From NCBI RefSeq assembly GCF_000708595.2, contig NZ_JARP01000010.1, positions 22,466-86,465 on the forward strand: DNA of 64,000 nucleotides, in the 5' to 3' direction. Position 1 is the stretch's first letter, and the number at the start of each line of letters is the position of its first letter. The DNA comes from Flavobacterium sp. KJJ. GTDB taxonomy: Bacteria > Bacteroidota > Bacteroidia > Flavobacteriales > Flavobacteriaceae. The translations under genes were made by a program, and so were the position numbers. This document shows, one piece after another, positions 55,175 through 64,000 of the stretch. The notes under the pieces were generated by a model, which was given only the letters and a program-made list of their open reading frames with translations, did not search any database and had not been told where the DNA came from.

Positions 55175-58100
55175 TTATTTTTTAATAACCTTAGCTGTAT
55201 ATTTCTTGCCTTGTACAACGCATTCTAAGATGTAAACTCCAGGAATTAATTCGCTAAGATTTACATTTGATGGAAAACTTGCATACGTTTTATTCCATAC
55301 AGCTTTACCATCCATTCCGTACATTTTGATTTCAGCCTGTCCTTCAATTTTTTCCGCTAAAAATAGGTTTACATTATCAACAGCCGGATTAGGGAATACT
55401 CTAAAAGGATTTGTTATTTTGCCAACAAGCATACCTTTTGAATCAAATGACGCTGAAATACTATTACATCCATTATTATTCGTCACTTGAAGGCTGTAAT
55501 TTCCTTCCCAAATTGTAATTATAGATTTTTCAGTTGCGTTTGGTATTGGTCTTTCGTTCAAAAACCATTGATAAGATGTTCCCTCAACTGAAGTTGTTAA
55601 TTTCTTATCTCCCACAACCTGAATTTCTGGTACAATATTGTTTTCCAGAATTGAAATCGTAGTGCTAAAAGTTTTACCGATTCCATTTTCATTATAAACA
55701 GTTACAAAATAATCACCGCTTTCTTTTGTCTCGTAAGTTGGTTTTGTTGAACCATCAAACCATTCGTATGCTTTATAATTTCCAGGATTCAAAACAACTT
55801 CTGGGCCGCATACAGCTCCGCTTGCTAAGTCAGATTCGAAAGTATCAAATGTTGCCGTTATCTTTTCTGTAAGTGTACATCCGTTTTTGGTTGTTATTGT
55901 TACGGAGTAATCTCCAGCTTTATTTATTTCGATACCATTAGTAACTTCACCTGTACTCCATTTGTATGAAGCAACTTTTAATTTATCTGAATTAAAATTA
56001 GTTTGGGCATCAATGTATAAGCTTTTGCCCGCATATCCATGAATTACCGGATTATCGAATATTTTAAAATCTGAGGTTGTTCCTTGATAGATATAGTTTT
56101 CGACCTTATTATTTTGTGCAATACCATCATTTTCTAATTTGGCAGTAACATTAAACACATGAGAATCTCCGCTGCTGTCAAGTTTAGGCTGTTTCTTTAA
56201 AATATATTCTACGCTTTCGCCAACTGGAATTCCTGATTCAATAGATTCTGAAATAGTTTCATTTGTGTTGATATATTCTAAATCTAACTGAATACTGTTT
56301 GCTGGAATTGCAATTTGCCCTTCATTAGTCAGCTTTACTTTAAATTCATTGCCTCCACATATATCTTTTGGTGATAGTATTTGTACTGCTACATCTAAAA
56401 CAGGTTCGCTGATTATTTTTAAATCATCTAAAACCATATAAGAATATCCGCCTTCTTTAGCATGTCTAAGTCGAAGCATTACAGATTTTCCTGCATATTT
56501 AGTTAGGTTTACCGCTCCCCTTTTCCATTCAGTGTCTGAATAAGTTCCTTGTTTAGCGTCTTTCCATATTTCAGTCCATTCACCTCCCTGAGTTTTAATA
56601 TCTATGCTGAATGAATTCCTATAATTACATTGCATTGCATAGTAAAATTCTAAAGAAGTTGCATTTTCAGATAACTTATACATTGGCGAAACCATTTCTC
56701 CATTAATTGCATAATATTCAAGCTGATTGTAAAGCATTGTTCCTAAAGCATCTCCTGTATGATCTTTTTTCGGTAGTGTCAGATTTGTATTATCTGGCTT
56801 TGGAACAGCTCTCCAAGGATAATTATCATCACTTTGATTTGAAGTGTAACCATTTGTTCCAAATATTGAACCCTGAGCTACACTTGAAAAAGTTTCAATA
56901 TCTAGATTTGGTGCCTTAGCCACAACCTGAAAAGATTTTGTAAGAGTCGCCGCTTCAGCTTTTGGCTGGCCGTTTGTAATTACTTTTACATTGATTTCAT
57001 AATTTCCTGGTTCTAACTTAGGAAGACCATCTAATGTGTAAACAATAGTTTGATACTGTAAGATCTGATCATTTCGTTCTAAAACAATTGGTTCACCTAC
57101 AGCTTTACCATTTTGGGTAATTTGATATTCTATCGAAGCTTTTTCTACTTTTTTATAAAATACATTTCTTGCCCCTATAAAAAATTGGTGAGAAGGTGCA
57201 TCTTCGTAAACAATTTCAGGTACACTTAAATCAGATAACTGTACATATTCTGATTTCTCTGTAATCTTAATATTATCTACTGCAAAACCATTAGCAAATA
57301 AACCATTATCATCGTGTTGAAATGCTACAATAACACAAGGTTTTCCTGCATACGGAGTTAAATCTACGTGATATTCTATCCAGTTATTAATGTAATACAT
57401 TTTAAATGCCTGTTCCCACGTTTTACCACCATCTGTACTTACTTTTACATATCCGTCAGAAATTCCAGCGCCATCTCCAAAGGCATCAAATGTCAAGTGT
57501 GCTTCTTTGTAATTGGTCAAATCCAGCACAGGAGAAGTTAACATATCATTTGCAGCGTCGCAATTACAAATATCATCGTTACTGGCCATAAATTTTGTAT
57601 GCTCTGTTAGGTAAAAACTTGGAGACCTTAAATCTAAATCGGTTCCGAGTTTCCAGCCTGCAGCACCTTTGTTTTCAAAAGTTCTCCATCCTTTATATCC
57701 AGCTGCATCTTCAAAATCCATTGTATAAGGCAGTACCGCTATTTTCTCATCTTCATTGTTCCAATTATCGTAATCAAAAGTGTAAGTATTATTTTCTGGC
57801 TTGATATCCTGAGTTATATCATCAGGAAATACAGAAACTTTAATGGTATTAGTACCAATGCTTTTTAAATCAATATTCGGAATAGCGTACGTTATCGTGT
57901 CTCTAAACTTAGTAAATGCCAATGATGCTTTTTCTGTTCTTGAATAAACTTCATTTTGTAAATTATCAAGAATTTTTACCGTAACATTTACCTGCTCTGC
58001 TTTTGTCGCAAAATTATTAATGATTTTGGTAGTTATTGTTGTATTAGTATTGTCAATTTTACAACTTCCAGCATCTATTTTTGCATCTAAAAGTACTAAG

Positions 58101-61100
58101 TCATAAGGTGCATTATCTACATGAATATTATCTATAAAGGCTCCTAAGAATCCGTCATTATAATCATCTGTAGCAACACGAAAACGAATCGCTCCTTTTT
58201 TACCTGCAAGTTCATTTAAACGAATACCAATTGGCTTTTTACTAAAATCATTATTAATTCCAGTAAACCATGGACCTGACAATACACCATCGTCATACAT
58301 ATGTAAAGTTGAAGGATAATCGATACCTGTAACTTTTTTCCAGTTTTGATTGTCTTCAGAATATTCTACAACTAATCCATCGTATCCATTGTGAAACAAT
58401 GAAATAAGATCAAACTCAACATACGGAAAGGTAACATTACTAAAATCGAATACTGGCGATTGTAATGTAAAATCAGCATTCAAAGCCATTCTTTCAGAAG
58501 CATTTGCAAGGTTTTCAGTAGCCCACAAATATTTCGATTTTGTATCTCTAAATGAATAAGAAGATGCCTGCCATATAAATTTTTGATTGGTAGCCAGTGA
58601 TTTTGAATACCAGCCTCCCGGTGTTCTTTCAAAATTTTGATTGTAAGGAAACTGAGTAATAATACCGCTGTAAGAAGCACTTATAGCACTATTATTAGCT
58701 GCTACAGGATCTTGGCTGTATGATACAAAAGCTTCATAAGTATGCAGGCCTGCTGCTGATAAATCAATTGTGCCATCAAAAGGAATTGTCATTTCTGTAT
58801 TCCCTTTAAATGCAGTGCTTAACGTTATATCTTTCCAGATGGTTTGATTTCCAGAAGCTGTATCTGCATATCCTACTTTTAACTGAGATCCGGCTGGTAT
58901 ATCTTTACAGCCAACATTATAGATCGTTGCTGTTAGTGCATGATTTGCTGACAGCGAAGTGCCGGTATATTCCGGAAGATTTAATCCTACTACTTTAAGA
59001 TCAAAATCTTTTTGCTCTGGAACAACCATAAAATTCGTAACAAAAGAAATTCCGTCTTTTGCGCCGAATTCTGTAACAGGGGCAAAATCAAATTTAACTT
59101 CTACATAGTTTAACTTAGTTGTACTTATAAAGTAGGGGAGTTTTTCCTGAATCTTTACAATCGTTTCTTCGCCTAATGCCAAATCTTTATCAAAATTAAT
59201 AACGCCATTGCTACCGTAAATTTCATTCAATCTACCACCAAAACCTGGAACCATTAATCTCAACTTATAATTTAAAACCTCACTTGCTTTAATTACAGTT
59301 GATCCTGTATTTTTAATTTTAATATAAAAAGGCTCATCTCCTTTTAAAGAACCACAAGATGCAACAGGATTTTCAACCGAAACAAGTGCTATTTGTTTAT
59401 CTGCATAAGCAGTTCCGATACCAATCGCGTACCAGGCATTACTAACTTGTTTGTATTCTTCAGAACCTATTCCATACAAATCTTCTGTAACCATTAAGGT
59501 TGCCTGACGCATATCGCTAAAGTTTGAAGAAGGTGATAAATACTCTGTAAGTGTTATATAAGCAATTTTCTCTGCTTTAGCCAGACCAATAGCTTTAACA
59601 TCATAACTATTATTAAGGTCATTTACACCCTGGCCGCCTTCGCTTAAAAGGTAAAACCAGTAATTTGTGATTCCGCTGTTAATGTGAACACCACCATTAT
59701 CATAAGTAACATTTGATGGACTTACCCAATTTATTCCTCCATAAGTATCAGGCTGACCCTGCGCTTTTGGATTAGCCATATTTCTCATACTGCCATGAGT
59801 GTACAATTCACTGCCCAGCATCCAGATATCTTCTTTTTTGTCTTTTCCAACATAAAATTCAACGCACGTACCAAAGATATCACTGAAAGATTCATTCATA
59901 GCACCTGATTCTCCTTGATAAATTAAGCCTGCAGTTAAACCTGTTACCCCGTGAGTTAATTCGTGTGCTGTAATTCCTAAACCAACATATGGAGTACCAT
60001 AACCATCTCCAAATTGTGCCCATCCGCCAGTCCATGAAGCATTTTCGACATTAGTACCTAGGTGCGCGAGACCAATAATTGCCATTCCTTTATCGTCGAT
60101 ACTATTTCGGTCAAATTTTTCACCATAATATTCTATGGTTTTCTGCATACCCCAATGAATATCCATAGCGACCTCGTCATGATCTTTGTTATGCAGTTCA
60201 TTCCAAATATTATCTTCATCAACAAATTCTGTGATTACTTCATCTGCAGCATGATCAGCATGGTTAATATTCCAAGTGTACATTGGCACTTTATATTTAC
60301 CTTGCAGTCCTTCCAATCTGTATCCGTCAGCATATTGTTTTGTATTAAAATCTACTTCTCCAGCATATCTTGATTTCCCTTTTCCTAAACTCTGATCTCC
60401 AAAAGCAGCATCACGGCTTAAATCAAGGTTTAAAATTATTTTTCCAGTATTTGCATCTACATAAATAGTATTACTTGATTGTGGATTTGTAGCATAAATA
60501 TCAAATTTCCAAGCCAAGTAATATTCTTTCAATTCTGAAGAAAAATTAGGTCCCACATAAACGAGTTTCCCCTGTGGCTTTGTGCTAATATTTTTATTAA
60601 CCAATGAACCTAATTTTTTACTCTCCCAAATATATTGCTTCGCATTTACAGTTTGAAGTGCATTGCCTAAAGCTGTCACTGCATTTATTTTATAATTACT
60701 GCTTATCGTCAATTTCTTTGCTGTAACTCCAAATGCATCAATTTTAGTTTTATTTTCTCTAACCTTATAAATTGCTCCTTCAACTGGAACAGAATTATGG
60801 AATTGCTGATAAGTAGCTACTGTTCTGCCATGATTATCAGAAACCGATTTTAATTGCATTATATCAGACGCAGCTAAATCAAACTCTCCTTTTTTAACTT
60901 CAAATATGTTTTTAGCTGTTACGTTTGCAGTTTTTGCAAAAGACTTAACCTTTGTACTTACTGAATCCTGCGGATTTGTTTTCTCGATAGTATTGGCTAG
61001 ATTTTGTTCAAATAATTTTTGACTTGCCTGCTGCTGCTTTTTTACTGCCTCACTTTCACGAGCAGAAAGTTCTGTCCCACTTATTTTCTCTTCTTTTTGA

Positions 61101-61318
61101 GTAAGAAGATTTGCAGCATCATTATTCTGACTTGAATATGGATCACTGGCTTTTTTAGAAACTGGATCTTTTTTCTGGCTCACAGTCGGCGATCCCAGTG
61201 CCGTTGTCACACTGCCTTTTAGTTTGTTCGGAAAAAGTGACTGAGCCATTCCTACGGAACAGGCAAAGAAACCCAACAAAACAAACAAATACTTGGTTTT
61301 GAAGTAAATTTGGTTCAT
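55175..61318 (-). CDS. Giant secreted M4 (thermolysin-like) metalloprotease with T9SS sorting domain
   Basis: A 2047-residue protein with a signal peptide (to GMAQS). An FTP/PepSY propeptide region follows (about 140-320, including ATYQQFHNSVPVEGAIYKV). The M4 catalytic domain (about 345-655) has HELTHGVTG (452-460), the third zinc ligand in GAMNESFSDIFG, and the catalytic His in GGVHINSG. About 1300 residues then follow with CARDB-like repeats, three MAM/jellyroll-like segments (FPYNQNFERTPGGWYS, LPYTMDFEDAAGYKGW, DIETFSSVAQGSIFG) and Ig/PKD-like modules (YKWSTGEVTNGIEI). The C-terminus is a type A T9SS domain (FRVFPNPAVDN ... LIPGVYILE). It is far longer than thermolysin. A broad-range surface or secreted protease, likely unrelated to xylan, is inferred. 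Confidence 0.92.
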   Translation of the reverse strand: MNQIYFKTKYLFVLLGFFACSVGMAQSLFPNKLKGSVTTALGSPTVSQKKDPVSKKASDPYSSQNNDAANLLTQKEEKISGTELSARESEAVKKQQQASQKLFEQNLANTIEKTNPQDSVSTKVKSFAKTANVTAKNIFEVKKGEFDLAASDIMQLKSVSDNHGRTVATYQQFHNSVPVEGAIYKVRENKTKIDAFGVTAKKLTISSNYKINAVTALGNALQTVNAKQYIWESKKLGSLVNKNISTKPQGKLVYVGPNFSSELKEYYLAWKFDIYATNPQSSNTIYVDANTGKIILNLDLSRDAAFGDQSLGKGKSRYAGEVDFNTKQYADGYRLEGLQGKYKVPMYTWNINHADHAADEVITEFVDEDNIWNELHNKDHDEVAMDIHWGMQKTIEYYGEKFDRNSIDDKGMAIIGLAHLGTNVENASWTGGWAQFGDGYGTPYVGLGITAHELTHGVTGLTAGLIYQGESGAMNESFSDIFGTCVEFYVGKDKKEDIWMLGSELYTHGSMRNMANPKAQGQPDTYGGINWVSPSNVTYDNGGVHINSGITNYWFYLLSEGGQGVNDLNNSYDVKAIGLAKAEKIAYITLTEYLSPSSNFSDMRQATLMVTEDLYGIGSEEYKQVSNAWYAIGIGTAYADKQIALVSVENPVASCGSLKGDEPFYIKIKNTGSTVIKASEVLNYKLRLMVPGFGGRLNEIYGSNGVINFDKDLALGEETIVKIQEKLPYFISTTKLNYVEVKFDFAPVTEFGAKDGISFVTNFMVVPEQKDFDLKVVGLNLPEYTGTSLSANHALTATIYNVGCKDIPAGSQLKVGYADTASGNQTIWKDITLSTAFKGNTEMTIPFDGTIDLSAAGLHTYEAFVSYSQDPVAANNSAISASYSGIITQFPYNQNFERTPGGWYSKSLATNQKFIWQASSYSFRDTKSKYLWATENLANASERMALNADFTLQSPVFDFSNVTFPYVEFDLISLFHNGYDGLVVEYSEDNQNWKKVTGIDYPSTLHMYDDGVLSGPWFTGINNDFSKKPIGIRLNELAGKKGAIRFRVATDDYNDGFLGAFIDNIHVDNAPYDLVLLDAKIDAGSCKIDNTNTTITTKIINNFATKAEQVNVTVKILDNLQNEVYSRTEKASLAFTKFRDTITYAIPNIDLKSIGTNTIKVSVFPDDITQDIKPENNTYTFDYDNWNNEDEKIAVLPYTMDFEDAAGYKGWRTFENKGAAGWKLGTDLDLRSPSFYLTEHTKFMASNDDICNCDAANDMLTSPVLDLTNYKEAHLTFDAFGDGAGISDGYVKVSTDGGKTWEQAFKMYYINNWIEYHVDLTPYAGKPCVIVAFQHDDNGLFANGFAVDNIKITEKSEYVQLSDLSVPEIVYEDAPSHQFFIGARNVFYKKVEKASIEYQITQNGKAVGEPIVLERNDQILQYQTIVYTLDGLPKLEPGNYEINVKVITNGQPKAEAATLTKSFQVVAKAPNLDIETFSSVAQGSIFGTNGYTSNQSDDNYPWRAVPKPDNTNLTLPKKDHTGDALGTMLYNQLEYYAINGEMVSPMYKLSENATSLEFYYAMQCNYRNSFSIDIKTQGGEWTEIWKDAKQGTYSDTEWKRGAVNLTKYAGKSVMLRLRHAKEGGYSYMVLDDLKIISEPVLDVAVQILSPKDICGGNEFKVKLTNEGQIAIPANSIQLDLEYINTNETISESIESGIPVGESVEYILKKQPKLDSSGDSHVFNVTAKLENDGIAQNNKVENYIYQGTTSDFKIFDNPVIHGYAGKSLYIDAQTNFNSDKLKVASYKWSTGEVTNGIEINKAGDYSVTITTKNGCTLTEKITATFDTFESDLASGAVCGPEVVLNPGNYKAYEWFDGSTKPTYETKESGDYFVTVYNENGIGKTFSTTISILENNIVPEIQVVGDKKLTTSVEGTSYQWFLNERPIPNATEKSIITIWEGNYSLQVTNNNGCNSISASFDSKGMLVGKITNPFRVFPNPAVDNVNLFLAEKIEGQAEIKMYGMDGKAVWNKTYASFPSNVNLSELIPGVYILECVVQGKKYTAKVIKK

Positions 61319-61415
61319 TCGTTTTAAATTTAAAAATTAATAATATAGTATGCTTGGTTAATAAATATTCTACTTCAATGGCTCATAGCAAAACCATAAA
61401 AGCAGTTTCTAAAAA

Positions 61416-61553
61416 TCAATTCGGAGTTCGATCTTTAGGATTTTCTTTTGTTATTTTTTCTAGAATTTTTAAAAGGGTTTTCTTTTTTGTTTCTGTTTCT
61501 TCTAAGAGTTGTTCTAAACTTTTAGGAGGGATATCTTTTTTCTTCCTATTCAT
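61416..61553 (-). CDS. Small Lys/Glu-rich ORF, 45 residues, hypothetical
   Basis: An ATG at 61553 opens a 45-codon frame ending in TGA at 61416-61418. The peptide is highly charged and likely helical (MNRKKKDIPPKSLEQLLEE then TKKKTLLKILEKITKE, ending DRTPN), with leucines spaced for a short coiled coil. The composition looks like a real small protein rather than a shadow, and nothing is coded opposite with better character. It lies between the TPR/LuxR regulator's terminator and the M4 protease gene. No family is recognised. Confidence 0.45.
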   Translation of the reverse strand: MNRKKKDIPPKSLEQLLEETETKKKTLLKILEKITKENPKDRTPN

Positions 61554-61687
61554 TCTAATTTATTTACTTCCATCTGCTCGCTAATCGATTTGGTAAATGT
61601 AGAATGGAGATTATGTGTTTATGCAAAAAAGGACTATTGCAAAAACACTCTGAGGCAGAAAAGTTCCACACAGAAAGCACTCAAAAA

Positions 61688-61730
61688 AAAATAAACCAAA
61701 CTAAATCAGATTATTAGCTTGGTTTATTTT
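61688..61730 (-). terminator. Terminator of the TPR/LuxR-type gene
   Basis: AAAATAAACCAA (61688-61699) pairs with TTGGTTTATTTT (61719-61730) around a 19-base loop. It is followed on the minus strand by a run of five T that extends the T-rich stem end. It lies 16 bases after the stop codon of the regulator gene. Confidence 0.7.
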
Positions 61731-61745
61731 ATGATGTTAAATTCG

Positions 61746-63356
61746 TTAAATTGTATTGAGATAAGTGGATAGGTTTACTTTTTCGTTCGTTAAATCAAAT
61801 TTTTTACGAAGTCTTGTTCGGGCATTTTCTATAGTTTTAAAGGATTGCCCTGTAATTTGAGAAATTTCTTTTGTAGTTAAATCGAGATATAGAAGTGCAC
61901 ATAATCTTCGATCTTTTGGAGTAAGAGAAGGATAATCTTCTGTTAATTTGTCAAAAAAAGATTTATGAACCTGCTCAAAACTTATTTCAAATTCTTTCCA
62001 GATATCCGTATTCAAATTCTTCTCAAGACGCTTTAGCACTATATCAATAGCCTGCTGCATTTCTTTATTAACAGTTTTGAGTTTAATCTGTTTAAGATCC
62101 GTCAGGATTTCATTAATGCTGTCTGTACGATGTATTTCTGCTATTGCCTTTCCTATGAGAACCTTCTTTTTAGCCTCTAAACTTTCGTTTAAGGCCTGCA
62201 TTTTTGTCTTTAATTTCTCTTTTTCTAGCTGATTTTTAATATTCTTGTTGCGGTATTTTATCAGTAAAATAATTAAAATCAATATTCCAATAACTAATAT
62301 TAGCCCTACGACATAATATTTAAATCGCTTTTTTTGCTCAATAAGCGTTTTTATCTGGGTTCGGGCTTTGTAATCCTGTTCCAGCTTAATTCTTTCAATG
62401 TTTACTGTTTTTTCTTCAATATTTATACTGTCCTTAATGGCATTATACTTCTGAAAATAATAAACAGCATTTTTATAATCTTTCTTAATTACATAAACTT
62501 CATAAAGCATTTTATTGAGGTCTAAACCAGAAGAACTATATACATTTTCACTGCATAATTCTAAACCTCTCTTTGCATTTACAATTACAGTATCATAGTT
62601 TTTTTCTTTTAAATTATATTCAGAAAAAGACTGATATACAAAAGCCTGCAATAAATTATCAACACGATTGCTCAATAAGGAAAAAGCTTTATTAAAATAC
62701 TCATCAGCTTGTGTCTTATTTTTTTTCAAAACATATGCTCTTGCAAGATTAGTGTATACGTAAACCTTTAGATCATCATTTTTTAAACTTTTATTTAGTG
62801 CTTCGGCTTTATGAAAATAATTCAATGAAGAATCTAAATTTCGACTGAGATATAAAGTACCTATATTGTTTAAAATCTTTACCAGTTTTATAGCATCATT
62901 TTTTGACTTTTGAAAACGATATACGTTTAAAAAACATTGTAGTGCTTTTTCTTTATTTTTTCCTTGTGCATAAATAATTGCAAGATTGTTTTCTAATTTA
63001 GATGCTTCTTCAAGGTTGCCTTTTTTTTTGTAGATATCATAGGCTTTTAAATAATACTGAAGGGCAACATCTAATACCTCTCTGGCAGAATACATTTTGC
63101 CTGATGTAATGTAAACACCAGCCAAGGTAAGTTCCGATTCTTTTTTTTTTTTAGCTTCGGTCTCAGCCAGTTCTATATATTTTATAGCTCTATCCCAATC
63201 TGTTTTTTGCAATCTTAATGCAATTTTACTGCATAGTTCTACTTTTTTCTGATGATTGTTAATAGTATTTACACTATCGATCATTTCTTTTGTTGACTGC
63301 GAATGAATAGTAACAGAAAGCAGAAAAAAACATATAAAAAAGAATCGTGGTATCAT
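61746..63356 (-). CDS. TPR-containing membrane regulator with C-terminal LuxR-like helix-turn-helix
   Basis: A 536-residue protein with a signal peptide (ICFFLLSVTIHSQS). Tetratricopeptide repeats occupy about 40-310 (EASKLENNLAIIYAQGKNKEKALQCFLNVYRFQ, DSSLNYFHKAEAL, QADEYFNKAFSLL). A membrane helix (about 345-370, YYVVGLILVIGILILIILLIKYR) and a charged coiled coil follow. The C-terminal helix-turn-helix is LuxR-like (LTPKDRRLCALLYLDLTTKEISQITGQSFKTIENARTRLRKKF). This architecture, periplasmic TPR with cytoplasmic DNA-binding domain, is common in Flavobacteria, and targets are unknown. A possible -7 element (TAAATTTG, 63388-63381) lies 25 bases upstream. It could control the adjacent small ORF or protease, but that is only proximity. 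Confidence 0.85.
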   Translation of the reverse strand: MIPRFFFICFFLLSVTIHSQSTKEMIDSVNTINNHQKKVELCSKIALRLQKTDWDRAIKYIELAETEAKKKKESELTLAGVYITSGKMYSAREVLDVALQYYLKAYDIYKKKGNLEEASKLENNLAIIYAQGKNKEKALQCFLNVYRFQKSKNDAIKLVKILNNIGTLYLSRNLDSSLNYFHKAEALNKSLKNDDLKVYVYTNLARAYVLKKNKTQADEYFNKAFSLLSNRVDNLLQAFVYQSFSEYNLKEKNYDTVIVNAKRGLELCSENVYSSSGLDLNKMLYEVYVIKKDYKNAVYYFQKYNAIKDSINIEEKTVNIERIKLEQDYKARTQIKTLIEQKKRFKYYVVGLILVIGILILIILLIKYRNKNIKNQLEKEKLKTKMQALNESLEAKKKVLIGKAIAEIHRTDSINEILTDLKQIKLKTVNKEMQQAIDIVLKRLEKNLNTDIWKEFEISFEQVHKSFFDKLTEDYPSLTPKDRRLCALLYLDLTTKEISQITGQSFKTIENARTRLRKKFDLTNEKVNLSTYLNTI

Positions 63357-63388
63357 TTTTAAAAAATTCTAATGTAATTTCAAATTTA

Positions 63389-63854
63389 AACAAATAAACA
63401 CGAGTGATAAAAGCAAATCCTAAATAAAACAAGCAAATTCTCTTTAAATTTCAACTTACGCAACTTGACACAGTAGCTCAAAATAAGAATAAATGCAAAA
63501 AACGTTGGTCCGAATTTAGGGTTTGAATCCTGCTCTACACACTAATAGGATAAAAGAAGCAAAAAGGCTATTTTGGGGTTAGCATTTTTTAAAGCGCCCA
63601 CAAGGAAGTAAAATTAAAGAAGTTTATTTTTGACTAACTGTAGATCGAATCTATAAGCAAACATCAACAAAAAGAAAAATGGGCTTAGAAATATTCTTTC
63701 TTCAGCATTCCGTCTTATTGAAAAAATAAAGGAAGATTAGAGATTCTAAAAAGCTTGCAATAAATGAAATTTCATCTTTCAAAACATTTTTCACTTCAGC
63801 AGGTCCTGCCGGAGTATTTCTCAGATATTATTTTAGAAAAGGGTGCAAAACGAA
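63389..63854. other. Gene-free stretch between the TPR regulator and the rRNA operon
   Basis: No coding frame is seen in about 465 bases. At 63524-63536 TGAATCCTGCTCT resembles a tRNA T-arm and acceptor end without a matching 5' half. It and the following AAAAGAAGCAAAAAGGC resemble 10541-10584 in the same orientation. Confidence 0.45.
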
Positions 63855-63883
63855 AAAACCCTGTCCGGACTGGACAGGGTTTT
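63855..63883 (-). terminator. rRNA operon terminator
   Basis: AAAACCCTGTCC (63855-63866) pairs perfectly with GGACAGGGTTTT (63872-63883) around a 5-base loop. On the minus strand TTTTTT follows. It sits six bases after the 5S rRNA 3' end and ends the rRNA transcript. Confidence 0.9.
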
Positions 63884-63889
63884 CAAAGA

Positions 63890-63998
63890 AAGGCGGCGAC
63901 ATACTCTCCCACATAACTGCAGTACCATCTGCGCAGGCGGGCTTAACTACTCTGTTCGGGATGGGAAGAGGTGAGCCCCGCCGCAATAACCACCTTAA
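63890..63998 (-). rRNA. rrf: 5S ribosomal RNA
   Basis: On the minus strand the sequence starts AAGGTGGTTATTGCGGCGGG and includes the conserved CCCATCCCGAACAGAG loop region, AAGCCCGCCTGCGCAGATGG and the 3' part GTGGGAGAGTATGTCGCCGCC. The 5' AAGGTGG pairs with the 3' CCGCCTT to close helix I. The length of about 109 bases is normal. The rest of the rRNA operon should lie beyond the right edge. The exact ends are uncertain by a base or two. Confidence 0.95.
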
Positions 63999-64000
63999 GA

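Noticed and set aside
61354..61584. 76-residue plus-strand frame rich in Phe and Ser
   Set aside because: Its composition is that of a shadow of the Lys/Glu-rich minus-strand frame at 61416-61553, which is the better candidate.
63521..63540. Possible tRNA gene near GTTTGAATCCTGCTCTAC
   Set aside because: As for the copy at 10541, the 5' half and anticodon arm are missing, so it is listed only as a scrap.
1..64000. CRISPR arrays, integrases, phage genes or toxin-antitoxin pairs
   Set aside because: I looked for regularly spaced repeats and for typical proteins of these systems on both strands and saw none.

Overview
The window reads as a chromosomal segment of a Flavobacterium-like member of the Bacteroidota. 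It has AT-rich DNA, a SusC/SusD pair, a hybrid two-component regulator, a protease with a type IX secretion (T9SS) C-terminal domain, lipoproteins with acidic residues after the lipobox cysteine, and promoters of the TAnnTTTG type. Most genes lie on the minus strand. A 5S rRNA gene, the distal end of an rRNA operon, closes the right edge.

Layout from left to right. (1) 1-6011, minus: a ROK repressor, then a GHL10-type glycosidase-like lipoprotein, a DUF5009 membrane protein and a secreted FAD oxidoreductase that runs off the left edge. (2) 6342-9513, plus, divergent from the ROK gene: a lipoprotein resembling DUF3370 and a secreted metallophosphoesterase fused to a PQQ-type propeller. (3) 9583-10349: a decayed IS6-family element, followed by a gene-free stretch with a tRNA-3'-end-like scrap and a strong terminator. 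(4) 10970-17693, minus: a xylan/glucan enzyme operon transcribed GH43, GH8, CE1 esterase, GH9. (5) 18325-24488: a DUF255 thioredoxin-domain lipoprotein, a GPH-family sugar symporter and a GH3 enzyme. (6) 24743-39846, minus: SusC, SusD, a small unknown protein, a vanadium-haloperoxidase-type protein, two FG-GAP/ASPIC lipoproteins, an outer-membrane beta-barrel and a second haloperoxidase-type lipoprotein. (7) 40493-53899, minus: a second hemicellulase operon (GH43, three-catalytic-domain esterase, GH3, GH97) followed by a hybrid two-component regulator. (8) 54469-63356, minus: an outer-membrane barrel, a giant M4 metalloprotease, a 45-residue ORF and a TPR/LuxR-type regulator.

How the parts may work together (inference). 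Regions 4, 5 and 7 supply esterases, GH43/GH3/GH97 exo-enzymes, a GH8 oligoxylanase, a GH9 endo-enzyme and a symporter, which fits acetylated, feruloylated and substituted xylan. Both GH43-led operons share a promoter block and an identical 16-base element centred on the palindrome CAACCGGTTG, so one regulator, probably LacI-like and not encoded here, likely controls both. The most unusual part is region 6. There the SusCD importer is coupled not to glycosidases but to two haloperoxidase-fold enzymes with complete vanadate-site motifs, two calcium-binding propeller lipoproteins and an outer-membrane channel. Its substrate cannot be read from sequence; oxidation or dephosphorylation of a plant-derived, perhaps aromatic-linked, molecule is a testable guess.
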